DNA of 15,553 bases from Defluviitaleaceae bacterium. GTDB taxonomy: Bacteria; Bacillota; Clostridia; Lachnospirales; UBA5962. Shown here piece after piece: positions 1 through 6,882 of the stretch (its first letter is position 1; each line of letters begins with the position of its first letter). Location: contig WQZK01000020.1 of NCBI GenBank assembly GCA_009780765.1, positions 1-15,553 on the forward strand. The letters are read 5' to 3'. The position numbers and the translations under genes are program-made. The notes beneath the pieces are model-generated. The model searched no databases and was not told where the DNA came from. It saw only the letters and a program-made list of their open reading frames with translations.

Positions 1-149
1 GCCATTATTGGAAAAGTAAACCCACCAATAGCAAAAAACATAATCTGCATCCATCTCGGAAAAACAGGAAAAAGAGCATTAGCCATATGGTTTGAAAACA
101 TGCATACTATGGCTATTATTTTTAATTTATAAGCATCTAACGTTTTCAT
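1..149 (-). CDS. TraX-family membrane protein, 5' part only (runs off left edge)
   Basis: Reading the reverse strand from the ATG at 149 gives an open frame of 49 codons to the window edge. It begins MKTLDAYKLKIIAIVCMF and continues through an FAIGGFTFPIM stretch. This closely matches the N-terminus of the complete TraX-family gene just upstream on the same strand (151-954), with roughly 60 percent of residues shared over 50 positions and no net gap. It is therefore a tandem paralogue. Its ribosome binding site (GGGGTG on the reverse strand, about 154-159) lies over the end of the upstream gene, whose stop codon is only one base from this start, so translational coupling is likely. TraX acetylates F-pilin in the F plasmid; the role of chromosomal homologues in Firmicutes is unknown to me. 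The remainder of the gene, and whether it is intact, cannot be seen. Confidence 0.8.
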   Translation of the reverse strand, partial: MKTLDAYKLKIIAIVCMFSNHMANALFPVFPRWMQIMFFAIGGFTFPIM

Positions 150-150
150 A

Positions 151-954
151 CTACACCCCAAAAATATTAAATAAGTTAAATATCGTGCTAAAGCTTGTTA
201 AATCAAGGGCATATGCAATTGCTCCTAAAACAACGAAATGAAGTGGGTAAAATGCGTAAAATAAATACTTTGCACTTTTGCCTCTTTCACCATTAAAGTT
301 TTTTAGTAGAAACGCCGCAGCAAAACATCCAAGCCCAAATGTTAAACTAACCCAAAGAAACTCTATTCCACCAGCCGAATCAATAAAAAATTTTGTAAAT
401 TCCTCCATCTCAGGCATAGTATTTATCATTACCGTAAGCCCTATAAGGCTTAAAATGGTGCTAAACATAAACACACCTGCAATGATTCCGGGAATTATCC
501 TTCTTTTCTGCTCGTCTGAAATAGTGCGATACAAAAATATCATCATAATTCCTATAAGACCCCAGTCGAAGAGCATAGAAACTCCCAAAATAATCATAAA
601 TACAAACCAAAAAAGCCCACGGCTTTTCATTTTGTCATAAAGAAGCAGCACCAAAAGCCCCAAAAATATGGTAAACATAATATTTCCAGTAGGTAGCCTA
701 AGAGCTATCATATATGGTATTTGTGCAATTACCCCAACTATAAACACCCTAAAAAGATATTTCTTTATATTCGATGTATGCTTATACCCCTCTACAACAA
801 AAAATGCCATAATCGGAAAGGTAAGCCCACCAACAGCATATAGCGGAAATTGCAAACCCAAAGGTAAAACCTCTCTAAGTGCAATAACCATATGGTTAAA
901 AAACATACCTATTATGGCTATTTGTTTTAATCTGTAAGCATCTAAAGTTTTCAT
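151..954 (-). CDS. TraX-family polytopic membrane protein
   Basis: This 267-residue, very hydrophobic protein has about eight predicted membrane segments. It has the features I associate with the TraX family: an N-terminal TLDAYRLKQIAIIGMFFNHM segment, a GGLTFPIMAFFVVEGYKHT segment (about residues 42-60) followed by a basic KKYLFR stretch, and a C-terminal YPLHFVVLGAIAYAL helix. F-plasmid TraX N-acetylates pilin; chromosomal members are thought to be membrane acyltransferase-like, but their substrate is unknown. The start is supported by an AGGGG Shine-Dalgarno about 7-8 bases upstream (reverse strand). The gene follows the NIF3 gene on the same strand after a strong terminator hairpin, leaving only about 20 bases for a promoter, so it is expressed by readthrough or from a promoter inside the NIF3 gene. 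It is followed with one base spacing by a truncated paralogue. Confidence 0.85.
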   Translation of the reverse strand: MKTLDAYRLKQIAIIGMFFNHMVIALREVLPLGLQFPLYAVGGLTFPIMAFFVVEGYKHTSNIKKYLFRVFIVGVIAQIPYMIALRLPTGNIMFTIFLGLLVLLLYDKMKSRGLFWFVFMIILGVSMLFDWGLIGIMMIFLYRTISDEQKRRIIPGIIAGVFMFSTILSLIGLTVMINTMPEMEEFTKFFIDSAGGIEFLWVSLTFGLGCFAAAFLLKNFNGERGKSAKYLFYAFYPLHFVVLGAIAYALDLTSFSTIFNLFNIFGV

Positions 955-970
955 TATTTAGCCCCTTTTT

Positions 971-1012
971 AGAAAAAACACTGCCAAGCATTAAGCTTTG
1001 TTGGCAGTGTTT
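971..1012 (-). terminator. Rho-independent terminator after the NIF3 gene
   Basis: A perfect 12-bp inverted repeat, AAACACTGCCAA at 976-987 and TTGGCAGTGTTT at 1001-1012, flanks a 13-base loop. Read leftwards, the stem ends in a run of U residues (complement of the A run at 973-978). This is the classic intrinsic-terminator layout for transcription coming from the NIF3 gene. On the forward strand there is no matching T run, so it works in one direction. Confidence 0.9.
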
Positions 1013-1027
1013 AAAATACTAATTAAC

Positions 1028-1846
1028 TTATTTAACAATACCAGACATAACAGTAGTTTCTACGCCACTTTCTGCCCATTTTTCAGCCAATTTGTTAATA
1101 CCTAAAGAGTCGCTAGACATATGACCCGCAATAATAACATTTCCAATATTTTGCTCTGTTATTATTTTAGCATCAGCTTCAGGAATGTGCATCATAACAA
1201 GCGTTCCAACACCTGCTTCAAAATATTCTTTTAAAATATCAGCACCAGGGCCAGTTAGGCCAGACATAAGCACATAAATTTTACCAGCATAGCTTTCTCC
1301 TGAGCCAACACGAATAACAGGCTTTCTTTCAGAATTTTTGTATTCGCTTATTTCTTCAATCGCATCACAAATTTCTTTAAGAGTAGTTTCAGGCTTATTT
1401 GCAAATTTTTCATCTAAATGCTTTTGAACAATAGCCTCGCCAATTAAATCAGTTGGTGTATGTATGCACATAAAAGGCATATTTAAAAGCTGTGCAGCAC
1501 TTTCAGAACGACGAGAATTACTAACATGACCGTTATAACCCAAAGAACCTTTTTGCTTTGCTAAAAGTTTTTGAGATTTGTTTACAGGAACACCGAGCTC
1601 TGCAAGTTTTTTAACATGGTCGTTTAAAACGTTTAAAATATCTTTATTTGTATTTCTTGGGTGGTGAGATACAACACAGTCGTATCCTAGCTCTTTTGCA
1701 AGTAAAAGCTCTGGCGTGTCCATATCAACGCCAAAAAGAACTTTTTTAATGTTTTCGCCATGTACCATAATGCCACAATCTTCAGGCATTTCTTTAAGAC
1801 CAGCAAGTAAAACTGCTTGGTCCATTAATTGTTGTGTGTTCAGCAT
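1028..1846 (-). CDS. NIF3/DUF34-family dinuclear metal-centre protein
   Basis: This 272-residue protein matches the short bacterial form of the NIF3 (DUF34, YbgI/YqfO-like) family. The N-terminal half contains GVDMDTPELLLAKELGYDCVVSHHP (split: GVD near residue 40, the VSHHP metal-binding pair near 60). The C-terminal half ends in an IIAGHMSSDSLG motif near residues 240-250, which aligns with the family's second metal-binding H-x3-E. Here the acidic residue is Asp instead of Glu, and I do not see a clear equivalent of the central metal-binding Asp, so it is a divergent member. Family members are soluble toroidal proteins with a two-metal site; their reaction is poorly defined (a hydrolase or metal-chaperone role has been suggested). 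The ATG has an AAGGAGG ribosome binding site 7 bases upstream (reverse strand). It is followed by its own terminator. Confidence 0.85.
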   Translation of the reverse strand: MLNTQQLMDQAVLLAGLKEMPEDCGIMVHGENIKKVLFGVDMDTPELLLAKELGYDCVVSHHPRNTNKDILNVLNDHVKKLAELGVPVNKSQKLLAKQKGSLGYNGHVSNSRRSESAAQLLNMPFMCIHTPTDLIGEAIVQKHLDEKFANKPETTLKEICDAIEEISEYKNSERKPVIRVGSGESYAGKIYVLMSGLTGPGADILKEYFEAGVGTLVMMHIPEADAKIITEQNIGNVIIAGHMSSDSLGINKLAEKWAESGVETTVMSGIVK

Positions 1847-1879
1847 GGAATAAGTCCTCCTTAATATTTTGACACTACA

Positions 1880-1908
1880 ATTATATCATTAATTATTAAG
1901 ATAGTAAA
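1880..1908 (-). promoter_or_regulatory. Sigma-A-type promoter for the NIF3 gene
   Basis: On the reverse strand, TTTACT (complement of 1903-1908) and TATAAT (complement of 1880-1885) are separated by exactly 17 bases. The -10 is preceded by TGA, giving an extended -10. It lies about 33 bases before the NIF3 start codon, and it is back to back with a rightward promoter whose -35 is only 7 bases away. Confidence 0.75.
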
Positions 1909-1915
1909 GTATTGT

Positions 1916-1944
1916 TTGAATTTTTTATAATACTGTGATATACT
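1916..1944 (+). promoter_or_regulatory. Sigma-A-type promoter for the exonuclease transcript
   Basis: TTGAAT at 1916-1921 and TATACT at 1939-1944 are separated by 17 bases. TGA immediately precedes the -10 (extended -10). Transcription would start near 1951 and produce a leader of about 180 bases containing the hairpins described separately. Confidence 0.65.
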
Positions 1945-1952
1945 AGTCGTGT

Positions 1953-2093
1953 AATGCTTTAACTTCTAAAATTTCACATAAGTTAAAGCATTGGATTGCT
2001 TCGCAACCCCTTACAGCTCGCCACCTACGGTGCCTTGCTGCAGAGTCGTTCGTTTAATTTCTAATACCACCACTATGTGTGTTTAGAAATTAA
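1953..2093 (+). other. Structured, GC-rich leader/intergenic element
   Basis: This non-coding stretch has several nested inverted repeats. There is a perfect 13-bp pair, AATGCTTTAACTT (1953-1965) with AAGTTAAAGCATT (1980-1992). A 7-bp stem with one mismatch (1993-1999 with 2003-2009) closes a TTC loop. A two-part hairpin pairs CAGC (2014-2017) with GCTG (2037-2040) and CACC (2022-2025) with GGTG (2029-2032). A perfect 11-bp pair joins TTAATTTCTAA (2054-2064) and TTAGAAATTAA (2083-2093). Bases 1993-2052 are about 60 percent G+C, far above the surroundings. No open frame or known riboswitch core is recognised. It could be a 5' leader regulator, a small RNA, or a dispersed palindromic repeat; I cannot tell these apart. 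No T run follows any stem, so it is not a simple terminator. Confidence 0.55.
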
Positions 2094-2133
2094 CTCACTA
2101 TATATCATATCAAAATACAGCTAGGAGAAAATA

Positions 2134-2772
2134 ATGAACTACATTGTAATAGATTTTGAGTACAACCAGTCTTGTGCTCACAAAAGTTATGACAAAAATC
2201 CTGATTGCCCATTTGAGATAATCCAAATTGGTGCAGTTAAGCTTGATAAGAGATTTAACGTGGTAGATCGTATGAATTTGCTTATCAAGCCACAAATTTA
2301 CAAAAGAATGAACCCTTATGTGAGAGATTTAACAGGTATAACTGAAAAAATGCTTAGAAATCAGCAAAATTTCACAACGGTGTATAAAGACTTTACAAAG
2401 TTTATAAAAAGGCCTAGAAAGGCGGTGTTCTGTGTTTGGGGTAACCAAGATATGACAGAGCTTTTTAGAAATATCAATATCCATAACCTTAAAGCTAAGA
2501 AAGTACCTAGTAGGTTTATAAACGTTCAGGCATTAGCATCTCGCTTTTTAAAGCTTGAAAACGGTAAACTTATAGGCCTTGAAAAAGCTGTTAAATCTTT
2601 GGGCCTTGATACAGATTTACCTTTTCATGATGCTTTTAACGATGCAATCTACACTGCAAACATTTTTATAAAGCTAAAAGAAGAGAATTTGACAATTAAT
2701 GTCTATAAGCCTAAAAAAAAGGTTGACATTATAAAAAAAACTGATATACTAGTAGACAATAGGAGTATTTAG
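2134..2772 (+). CDS. DEDDh 3'-5' exonuclease (KapD/RNase T-like)
   Basis: This 212-residue protein has the complete DEDDh catalytic set: D7 and E9 in IDFEYN (ExoI), D106 in VWGNQDM (ExoII), and H165 with D170 in FHDAFNDA (ExoIII). This is the DnaQ/RNase T fold that uses two metal ions to remove nucleotides from 3' ends of DNA or RNA. The size and the DFEYN start resemble the Bacillus KapD sporulation-inhibitor type, so RNA or oligonucleotide processing is a reasonable guess, but the substrate is not shown. The last 30 or so residues are basic and low in complexity (KPKKKVDIIKKTD). The start has AGGAG at 2123-2127, 6 bases upstream. The 3' end of the gene doubles as the promoter region for the next gene. 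Functional linkage with the downstream sugar genes is not implied. Confidence 0.88.
   Translation: MNYIVIDFEYNQSCAHKSYDKNPDCPFEIIQIGAVKLDKRFNVVDRMNLLIKPQIYKRMNPYVRDLTGITEKMLRNQQNFTTVYKDFTKFIKRPRKAVFCVWGNQDMTELFRNINIHNLKAKKVPSRFINVQALASRFLKLENGKLIGLEKAVKSLGLDTDLPFHDAFNDAIYTANIFIKLKEENLTINVYKPKKKVDIIKKTDILVDNRSI
2723..2750 (+). promoter_or_regulatory. Strong promoter inside the exonuclease 3' end, driving gntR and the sugar cluster
   Basis: A perfect TTGACA (2723-2728) and TATACT (2745-2750) are separated by 16 bases, with TGA before the -10. It lies within the last codons of the exonuclease gene, about 40 bases before the GntR start. Bases 2742-2753 (TGATATACTAGT) are identical to 1936-1947 at the exonuclease promoter. 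A short inverted repeat, ATACT (2746-2750) and AGTAT (2764-2768), straddles the likely transcription start and could be an operator; this is weak. Confidence 0.8.
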
Positions 2773-2790
2773 GAGGATTTTATACATATT

Positions 2791-3486
2791 ATGTTAAGCT
2801 CAATAAGCTTTCCAGAAAAGCACCCTTTAGAAAATAATCAGCAGTACGCCTATCGTGCATTGTTTCAAGCCATAATGCACCTTGATATAAAGCCTGGGCA
2901 ACAACTTTCTGACACAGAAGTTGCTCAAGTTCTAAATATTAGCCGAACTCCTGTTCGTGAAGCAGTTTTAAGGCTTGTTGAAATAAAACTTGTAGATGTT
3001 GCACCGCAACGTTCTTCAAGCGTTTCAAGAATAAATCTTAACTATGTAGATGAAGGCGTTTTCTTTAGAAATGCAGTAGAATCTCATGTTTTTAAAGAAG
3101 CTATACCAAGGGCTACAGATGCTGATTTGGCAGCTTTACGCGAAAATTTAAGCCTCCAAAGGCTTAGAATAGATGAAAATAGAATTAACGAATATATTGA
3201 TGTAGACGATGATTTTCACCGTATAATATTCCAAATAGCGGAAAAATCTCGTTCTTGGGATGCAGTTGTTTCTGTAACAACTCATTTAAATAGGCTTAGA
3301 AGGCTTTTAAACCTGGCATCAGAAAATGCAATAGAAAAAGCTTACACAGAACATTTAGAAATGTATAACATTATCGCCACAAAATCTAAAGAAAAAATTG
3401 GCGATTTGGTTGGCCAGCATATATCATGGGGTAATAAGTTTGTTTTGCCAAAACTGCAAAAAGATTACCCAGATTATTTTATATAA
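2791..3486 (+). CDS. GntR-family (FadR/FCD subfamily) transcriptional regulator
   Basis: This 231-residue protein has an N-terminal winged helix-turn-helix (about residues 18-80) with the diagnostic recognition segment ISRTPVREAVLRL at 50-62. The C-terminal FCD effector domain (about 88-215) shows the metal/ligand residues expected of the subfamily: D139-x3-H143, H188 and H210. FCD regulators typically bind small carboxylates such as uronates or their breakdown products and repress adjacent catabolic genes. It is the first gene of the sugar cluster, so it probably controls the promoter at 2723-2750 and the downstream transport and hydrolase genes. The AGGAGG at 2771-2776 overlaps the exonuclease stop codon and sits 14 bases from the ATG, longer than usual, which may weaken translation; no better start is visible. 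Confidence 0.9.
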   Translation: MLSSISFPEKHPLENNQQYAYRALFQAIMHLDIKPGQQLSDTEVAQVLNISRTPVREAVLRLVEIKLVDVAPQRSSSVSRINLNYVDEGVFFRNAVESHVFKEAIPRATDADLAALRENLSLQRLRIDENRINEYIDVDDDFHRIIFQIAEKSRSWDAVVSVTTHLNRLRRLLNLASENAIEKAYTEHLEMYNIIATKSKEKIGDLVGQHISWGNKFVLPKLQKDYPDYFI

Positions 3487-3520
3487 GTATTTAGTTCTAA
3501 ACATCTAGGAGGGGCTTATA

Positions 3521-4897
3521 ATGGCTAAAAAAATTAAAATTGCGTATATTGGCGGCGGTTCTAAACAATGGGCAAGAGTTTTTATGAACGACCTTATTTT
3601 GAACGATTCGCTAAACGGAGAACTTGCACTATATGATATTGATGTAGACTCTGCCATTCGTAACAAAAAAATTGGTGAAAGACTTTGTGAGCTGCAAGAG
3701 GCTAAATCTAAATGGGATTTTAGTGTGCATGAAGAAATTGGAACAGCTCTTACTGGTGCAGATTTTATTGTAATTTCAATCTTACCGGGTACTTTTGAAG
3801 AGATGCGTTCAGATGTACATACTCCAGAAAAATACGGAATTTATCAACCAGTTGGTGATACAGCAGGTCCTGGTGGAATACTTAGATCTATGCGTACTGT
3901 TCCGATTTACGAGCAGTTTGCAAAAGATATTGAAAAATATTCTCCAGATGCTTGGGTTATTAATTTTACAAACCCTATGAGCATTTTGGTTAAAACTTTA
4001 TATGATGTGTTTCCAAAAATTAAGGCTTTTGGATGTTGCCACGAGGTTTTTAATGCACAAGATTTTTTAACTCTTGTGCTTGAAAAAGTAAAAGGCATAG
4101 AAAGGCCTGATAGACACGATATTTATACAGATGCTTCGGGCGTAAACCACTTTACTTGGATTACTGAAGCAACTTACGGCGATATAGATATTTTAGCACT
4201 CTTGCCTGAATTTGAAAAACAATATCCAGACGGCATCTTGTTAAGACCTTTTAGAGAGAGCTTTTTAGACGACCATGCAAAAGTTAAAATGGATTTATAC
4301 AAACGCTACGATGCAATGGGTGCAGCTGGCGACAGACATTTAGTAGAGTTTTGCAACTCAAACTTCTACCTTAAAGATAAAGACTATTGCAAAAACTGGG
4401 GCTTTAATTTAACAACTGTAGATTTTAGACAAGAAAGACAAGACATTCGCGTTGCGGAGTCTATCGCCATGGCAGAAGGTACTATGCCTGTAGAGCTTAA
4501 AAAATCTTCTGAAGAGGCAGTTGAGCTTATGAAAGCCATCGCAGGACAAGGCACAATTGTTTCAAATGTTAATATGCCTAATATTGGACAAATGGCATCT
4601 ATGCCAAACGGTAGCATTGTTGAAACAAACTGCATATTTACTCACAATTTAGTGCAACCTATTGTAGCAAAAGAGTTGCCAACAGCAGCTTTAAATTTAG
4701 TTCATCGTGCAGGCTTAAACATAGATGCAACTTACGAGGGCATTAAAGAACGCGACCTTAAAAAACTTTTTGCCACATTTGCAGACCAACCGCTTTGTGC
4801 AAATCTTGATTTAGAAACGGCTTACAATTTATTTAAAGAAATGTGTATGAATACAAAAGAATATCTTGAGCCATTTTTCGACTTATCGGTTTTATAG
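3521..4897 (+). CDS. lplD: GH4 family NAD-dependent glycosidase, probable alpha-galacturonidase (LplD-like)
   Basis: This 458-residue protein is a clear glycoside hydrolase family 4 member. GH4 enzymes use bound NAD+ and a divalent metal (usually Mn2+) to cleave glycosides by an oxidation-elimination mechanism. Visible elements are the dinucleotide-binding GGGS at residues 11-14, the N151-P152-M153 motif, the metal-ligand region C172-C173-H174-E175, and H210 in GVNHFTW. The length is typical. Family members include alpha-galactosidases, alpha-glucosidases, and alpha-galacturonidases such as Bacillus subtilis LplD. Galacturonidase is preferred here because the neighbours are LplA/B/C-like transporter genes and a GH28 polygalacturonase-family gene, but specificity is inferred from context. 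There is no signal peptide, so it acts in the cytoplasm on imported oligosaccharides. AGGAGGGG at 3507-3514 lies 6 bases before the ATG. Confidence 0.87.
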   Translation: MAKKIKIAYIGGGSKQWARVFMNDLILNDSLNGELALYDIDVDSAIRNKKIGERLCELQEAKSKWDFSVHEEIGTALTGADFIVISILPGTFEEMRSDVHTPEKYGIYQPVGDTAGPGGILRSMRTVPIYEQFAKDIEKYSPDAWVINFTNPMSILVKTLYDVFPKIKAFGCCHEVFNAQDFLTLVLEKVKGIERPDRHDIYTDASGVNHFTWITEATYGDIDILALLPEFEKQYPDGILLRPFRESFLDDHAKVKMDLYKRYDAMGAAGDRHLVEFCNSNFYLKDKDYCKNWGFNLTTVDFRQERQDIRVAESIAMAEGTMPVELKKSSEEAVELMKAIAGQGTIVSNVNMPNIGQMASMPNGSIVETNCIFTHNLVQPIVAKELPTAALNLVHRAGLNIDATYEGIKERDLKKLFATFADQPLCANLDLETAYNLFKEMCMNTKEYLEPFFDLSVL

Positions 4898-4909
4898 CGA
4901 GGTGATTAT

Positions 4910-5767
4910 ATGAAAATTGCTATTCGTGGACATGACGTATGTGAAAAAAATAACATAGATGTGTTTAGTAATGCTCTTTCAAATGTTGATATTAGTGGTT
5001 TGCAATTAGTTGCATATAAGTCTTTCGTAGGATTTGACTACATACTAAACTCTATTACAGAAGAAAAGGCTATAAAATTAGGCAAAGACTTAAAAGACAA
5101 TAATATTTCTATAGAGCTAATTGGTGCATACTTTAATCCTGTTCACTCCAACAAAGAAAAAGTTTATAATGGTATTGCCATATTTAAAGAGTATCTAAAA
5201 TATGCGAAAATACTCGGTTCTAACATCGTTGCATCTGAAACAGGTTCTTATAACGATGATAAGTGGACATATAACCCAAAAAATCGTACAGAAGAAGCAA
5301 GAAAAATTGTAGTTAATACTTTTAAGGATTTGTGCGACTATGCAAAAGAATATGGCTCACTCGTTGCAATTGAAGGTGCTGCTGGGCATGTTTTATACGA
5401 TGTGCAAACACTTAAAACAGCGTTTGATGAAATAAGCAAAGATAACCTGAAAATCGTTTTCGACCTTTATAATTTTCTTGACGAAACTAACAGCACAAAC
5501 TATCTTGAAATTTTAGATTTAGGGCTTGAAACTTTTAAAGACAAAATTCACTGTTTTCACATCAAAGATTGTTTTATAGAAGATTCTAAAGCTCCTGTGC
5601 AGTGTTCTGTAGGCAAAGGTGACTTTAATTATCGAGAAATTCTTAAAAAAATACGAGCATATAACGAAAACGCCATACTTGTTTTAGAAGGCACAACGGG
5701 AGAAGATATTAAATCTGCTGTAAAGTTATTAAAAGATTTATGGGAAGAAAATGAGGTGAGAAAATAG
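4910..5767 (+). CDS. Xylose-isomerase-like TIM-barrel sugar isomerase/epimerase
   Basis: This 285-residue soluble protein has the layout of the AP-endonuclease-2/xylose-isomerase-like TIM-barrel superfamily. The expected metal-binding residues occur at the ends of successive strands: E155 in LVAIEGAAGH, D185 in KIVFDLYNFLD, H217 in IHCFHIKD, and E260 in ILVLEGTTGE. Members interconvert sugars or sugar acids (for example tagatose 3-epimerase, hydroxypyruvate isomerase, IolE-type enzymes). The position between the glycosidase and the transporter ATPase suggests it acts on a monosaccharide released from the imported oligomer, perhaps a uronic or keto-uronic acid, but no residue seen here fixes the substrate. 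GAGGTGAT at 4899-4906 precedes the ATG closely. The stop codon overlaps the next start by one base (TAGTG). Confidence 0.82.
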   Translation: MKIAIRGHDVCEKNNIDVFSNALSNVDISGLQLVAYKSFVGFDYILNSITEEKAIKLGKDLKDNNISIELIGAYFNPVHSNKEKVYNGIAIFKEYLKYAKILGSNIVASETGSYNDDKWTYNPKNRTEEARKIVVNTFKDLCDYAKEYGSLVAIEGAAGHVLYDVQTLKTAFDEISKDNLKIVFDLYNFLDETNSTNYLEILDLGLETFKDKIHCFHIKDCFIEDSKAPVQCSVGKGDFNYREILKKIRAYNENAILVLEGTTGEDIKSAVKLLKDLWEENEVRK

Positions 5768-6882
5768 TGGCACAGTTAAAATTAAAAGACATTAACAAAG
5801 TGTATGACAATGGTTTTCACGCCGTTTATGATTTTAACATGGACATCAAACAAGGCGAATTTATTGTTTTTGTTGGTCCTTCTGGTTGTGGAAAATCAAC
5901 AACTCTTCGTATGATTGCAGGGCTTGAAGATATTACAGAAGGCGAACTCTACATCAAAGAAGAACTTGTGAACCAAAAATCACCTAGAGATAGAGGTGTT
6001 GCGATGGTTTTTCAAACATACGCACTCTACCCTAACATGACGGTTTACGAAAACATGGCTTTTGGCCTCACTTTAAAGGGCTTGAACGAAGATATTATCG
6101 AAGCTCGTGTTAAAAAGACAGCAAAAATTTTAGGGCTTTGTGATTATCTTGAAAGGCTTCCACGTGAGTTATCTGGCGGCCAACGCCAACGTGTTGCTGT
6201 GGGGCGTGCAATAATTCGTAAAGTTGAGGTTTTCTTGATGGATGAACCGCTCTCAAACCTTGATGCAAAACAAAGGGTTACAATGCGTTCGGAGCTTATT
6301 CAAATCCACCGCCGTGTTGGTGCTACAACAATTTACGTTACGCATGACCAAACCGAAGCCATGACAATGGCTGACAGAATTGTTATCATGAAGGACGGCT
6401 ATGTTCAGCAAATAGGAAAGCCGTATGATTTGTATTTTAATCCAGCAAATCAGTTTGTTGCAGGGTTTATTGGTGAGCCTCCTATGAACTTTATCGAGTG
6501 TTTTAACAAAGGCGATAACATTGTTTTTAAAGATGCATCTGATGTTAGTTTAAACTATGCAAATTCTTTTGCCGAAGTTAAAAACAAAAGCCAAGGTAAA
6601 GATTTAATATTTGGTTTTAGACCAGAAAATGCTCATCTGATTGATATTTCTAAGCCTATGCCTGAAAATGGCTATATAGTCGATGTTGATGTTGAACTTA
6701 CCGAAATGCTTGGAGATACAGTAAACGTATACCTTAACATAGGCGAACATAAAGTCATTGTTAAATCTACCATCTATGATATTCCAAATATCGGCGATAA
6801 ACGCAAAATTTTTATACCATATGAAGGTGTGTATTTCTTTGACGAGGCCGAAGGGTTTACATACCCTCGTGAAGCTAAATAA
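5767..6882 (+). CDS. ABC transporter ATPase 1, MsmK/UgpC type (carbohydrate import)
   Basis: This 371-residue protein has all ABC motifs: Walker A GPSGCGKST (37-45), signature LSGGQRQRV (from 135), Walker B VFLMDEP with D159 and E160, and switch His193 in YVTHDQTEAM. The C-terminal third (about 240-371) is the OB/TOBE-type regulatory domain of MsmK/UgpC/MalK-class ATPases that energise sugar importers. The D-loop segment reads DAKQR where its paralogue at 12805-13899 has the common DAKLR. The start is GTG, preceded by GAGGTGAG at 5753-5760, and overlaps the isomerase stop (TAGTG). The stop overlaps the following ATG (TAATG). Both overlaps favour translational coupling. It most likely powers the permease pair encoded at 7441-9366. 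Confidence 0.93.
   Translation: MAQLKLKDINKVYDNGFHAVYDFNMDIKQGEFIVFVGPSGCGKSTTLRMIAGLEDITEGELYIKEELVNQKSPRDRGVAMVFQTYALYPNMTVYENMAFGLTLKGLNEDIIEARVKKTAKILGLCDYLERLPRELSGGQRQRVAVGRAIIRKVEVFLMDEPLSNLDAKQRVTMRSELIQIHRRVGATTIYVTHDQTEAMTMADRIVIMKDGYVQQIGKPYDLYFNPANQFVAGFIGEPPMNFIECFNKGDNIVFKDASDVSLNYANSFAEVKNKSQGKDLIFGFRPENAHLIDISKPMPENGYIVDVDVELTEMLGDTVNVYLNIGEHKVIVKSTIYDIPNIGDKRKIFIPYEGVYFFDEAEGFTYPREAK

Noticed and set aside
278..937. Forward-strand open frames opposite the TraX gene (278-640 and 668-937)
   Set aside because: They lie antisense to a clear membrane-protein gene and have low-complexity, Ser/Ile/Pro-rich translations without a ribosome binding site or family resemblance.
3487..3520. 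Separate promoter or operator between gntR and the GH4 gene (imperfect repeat around TAGTTCTAAACATCTA)
   Set aside because: The 34-base gap has no convincing -35/-10 pair, and the repeat is too imperfect to claim.
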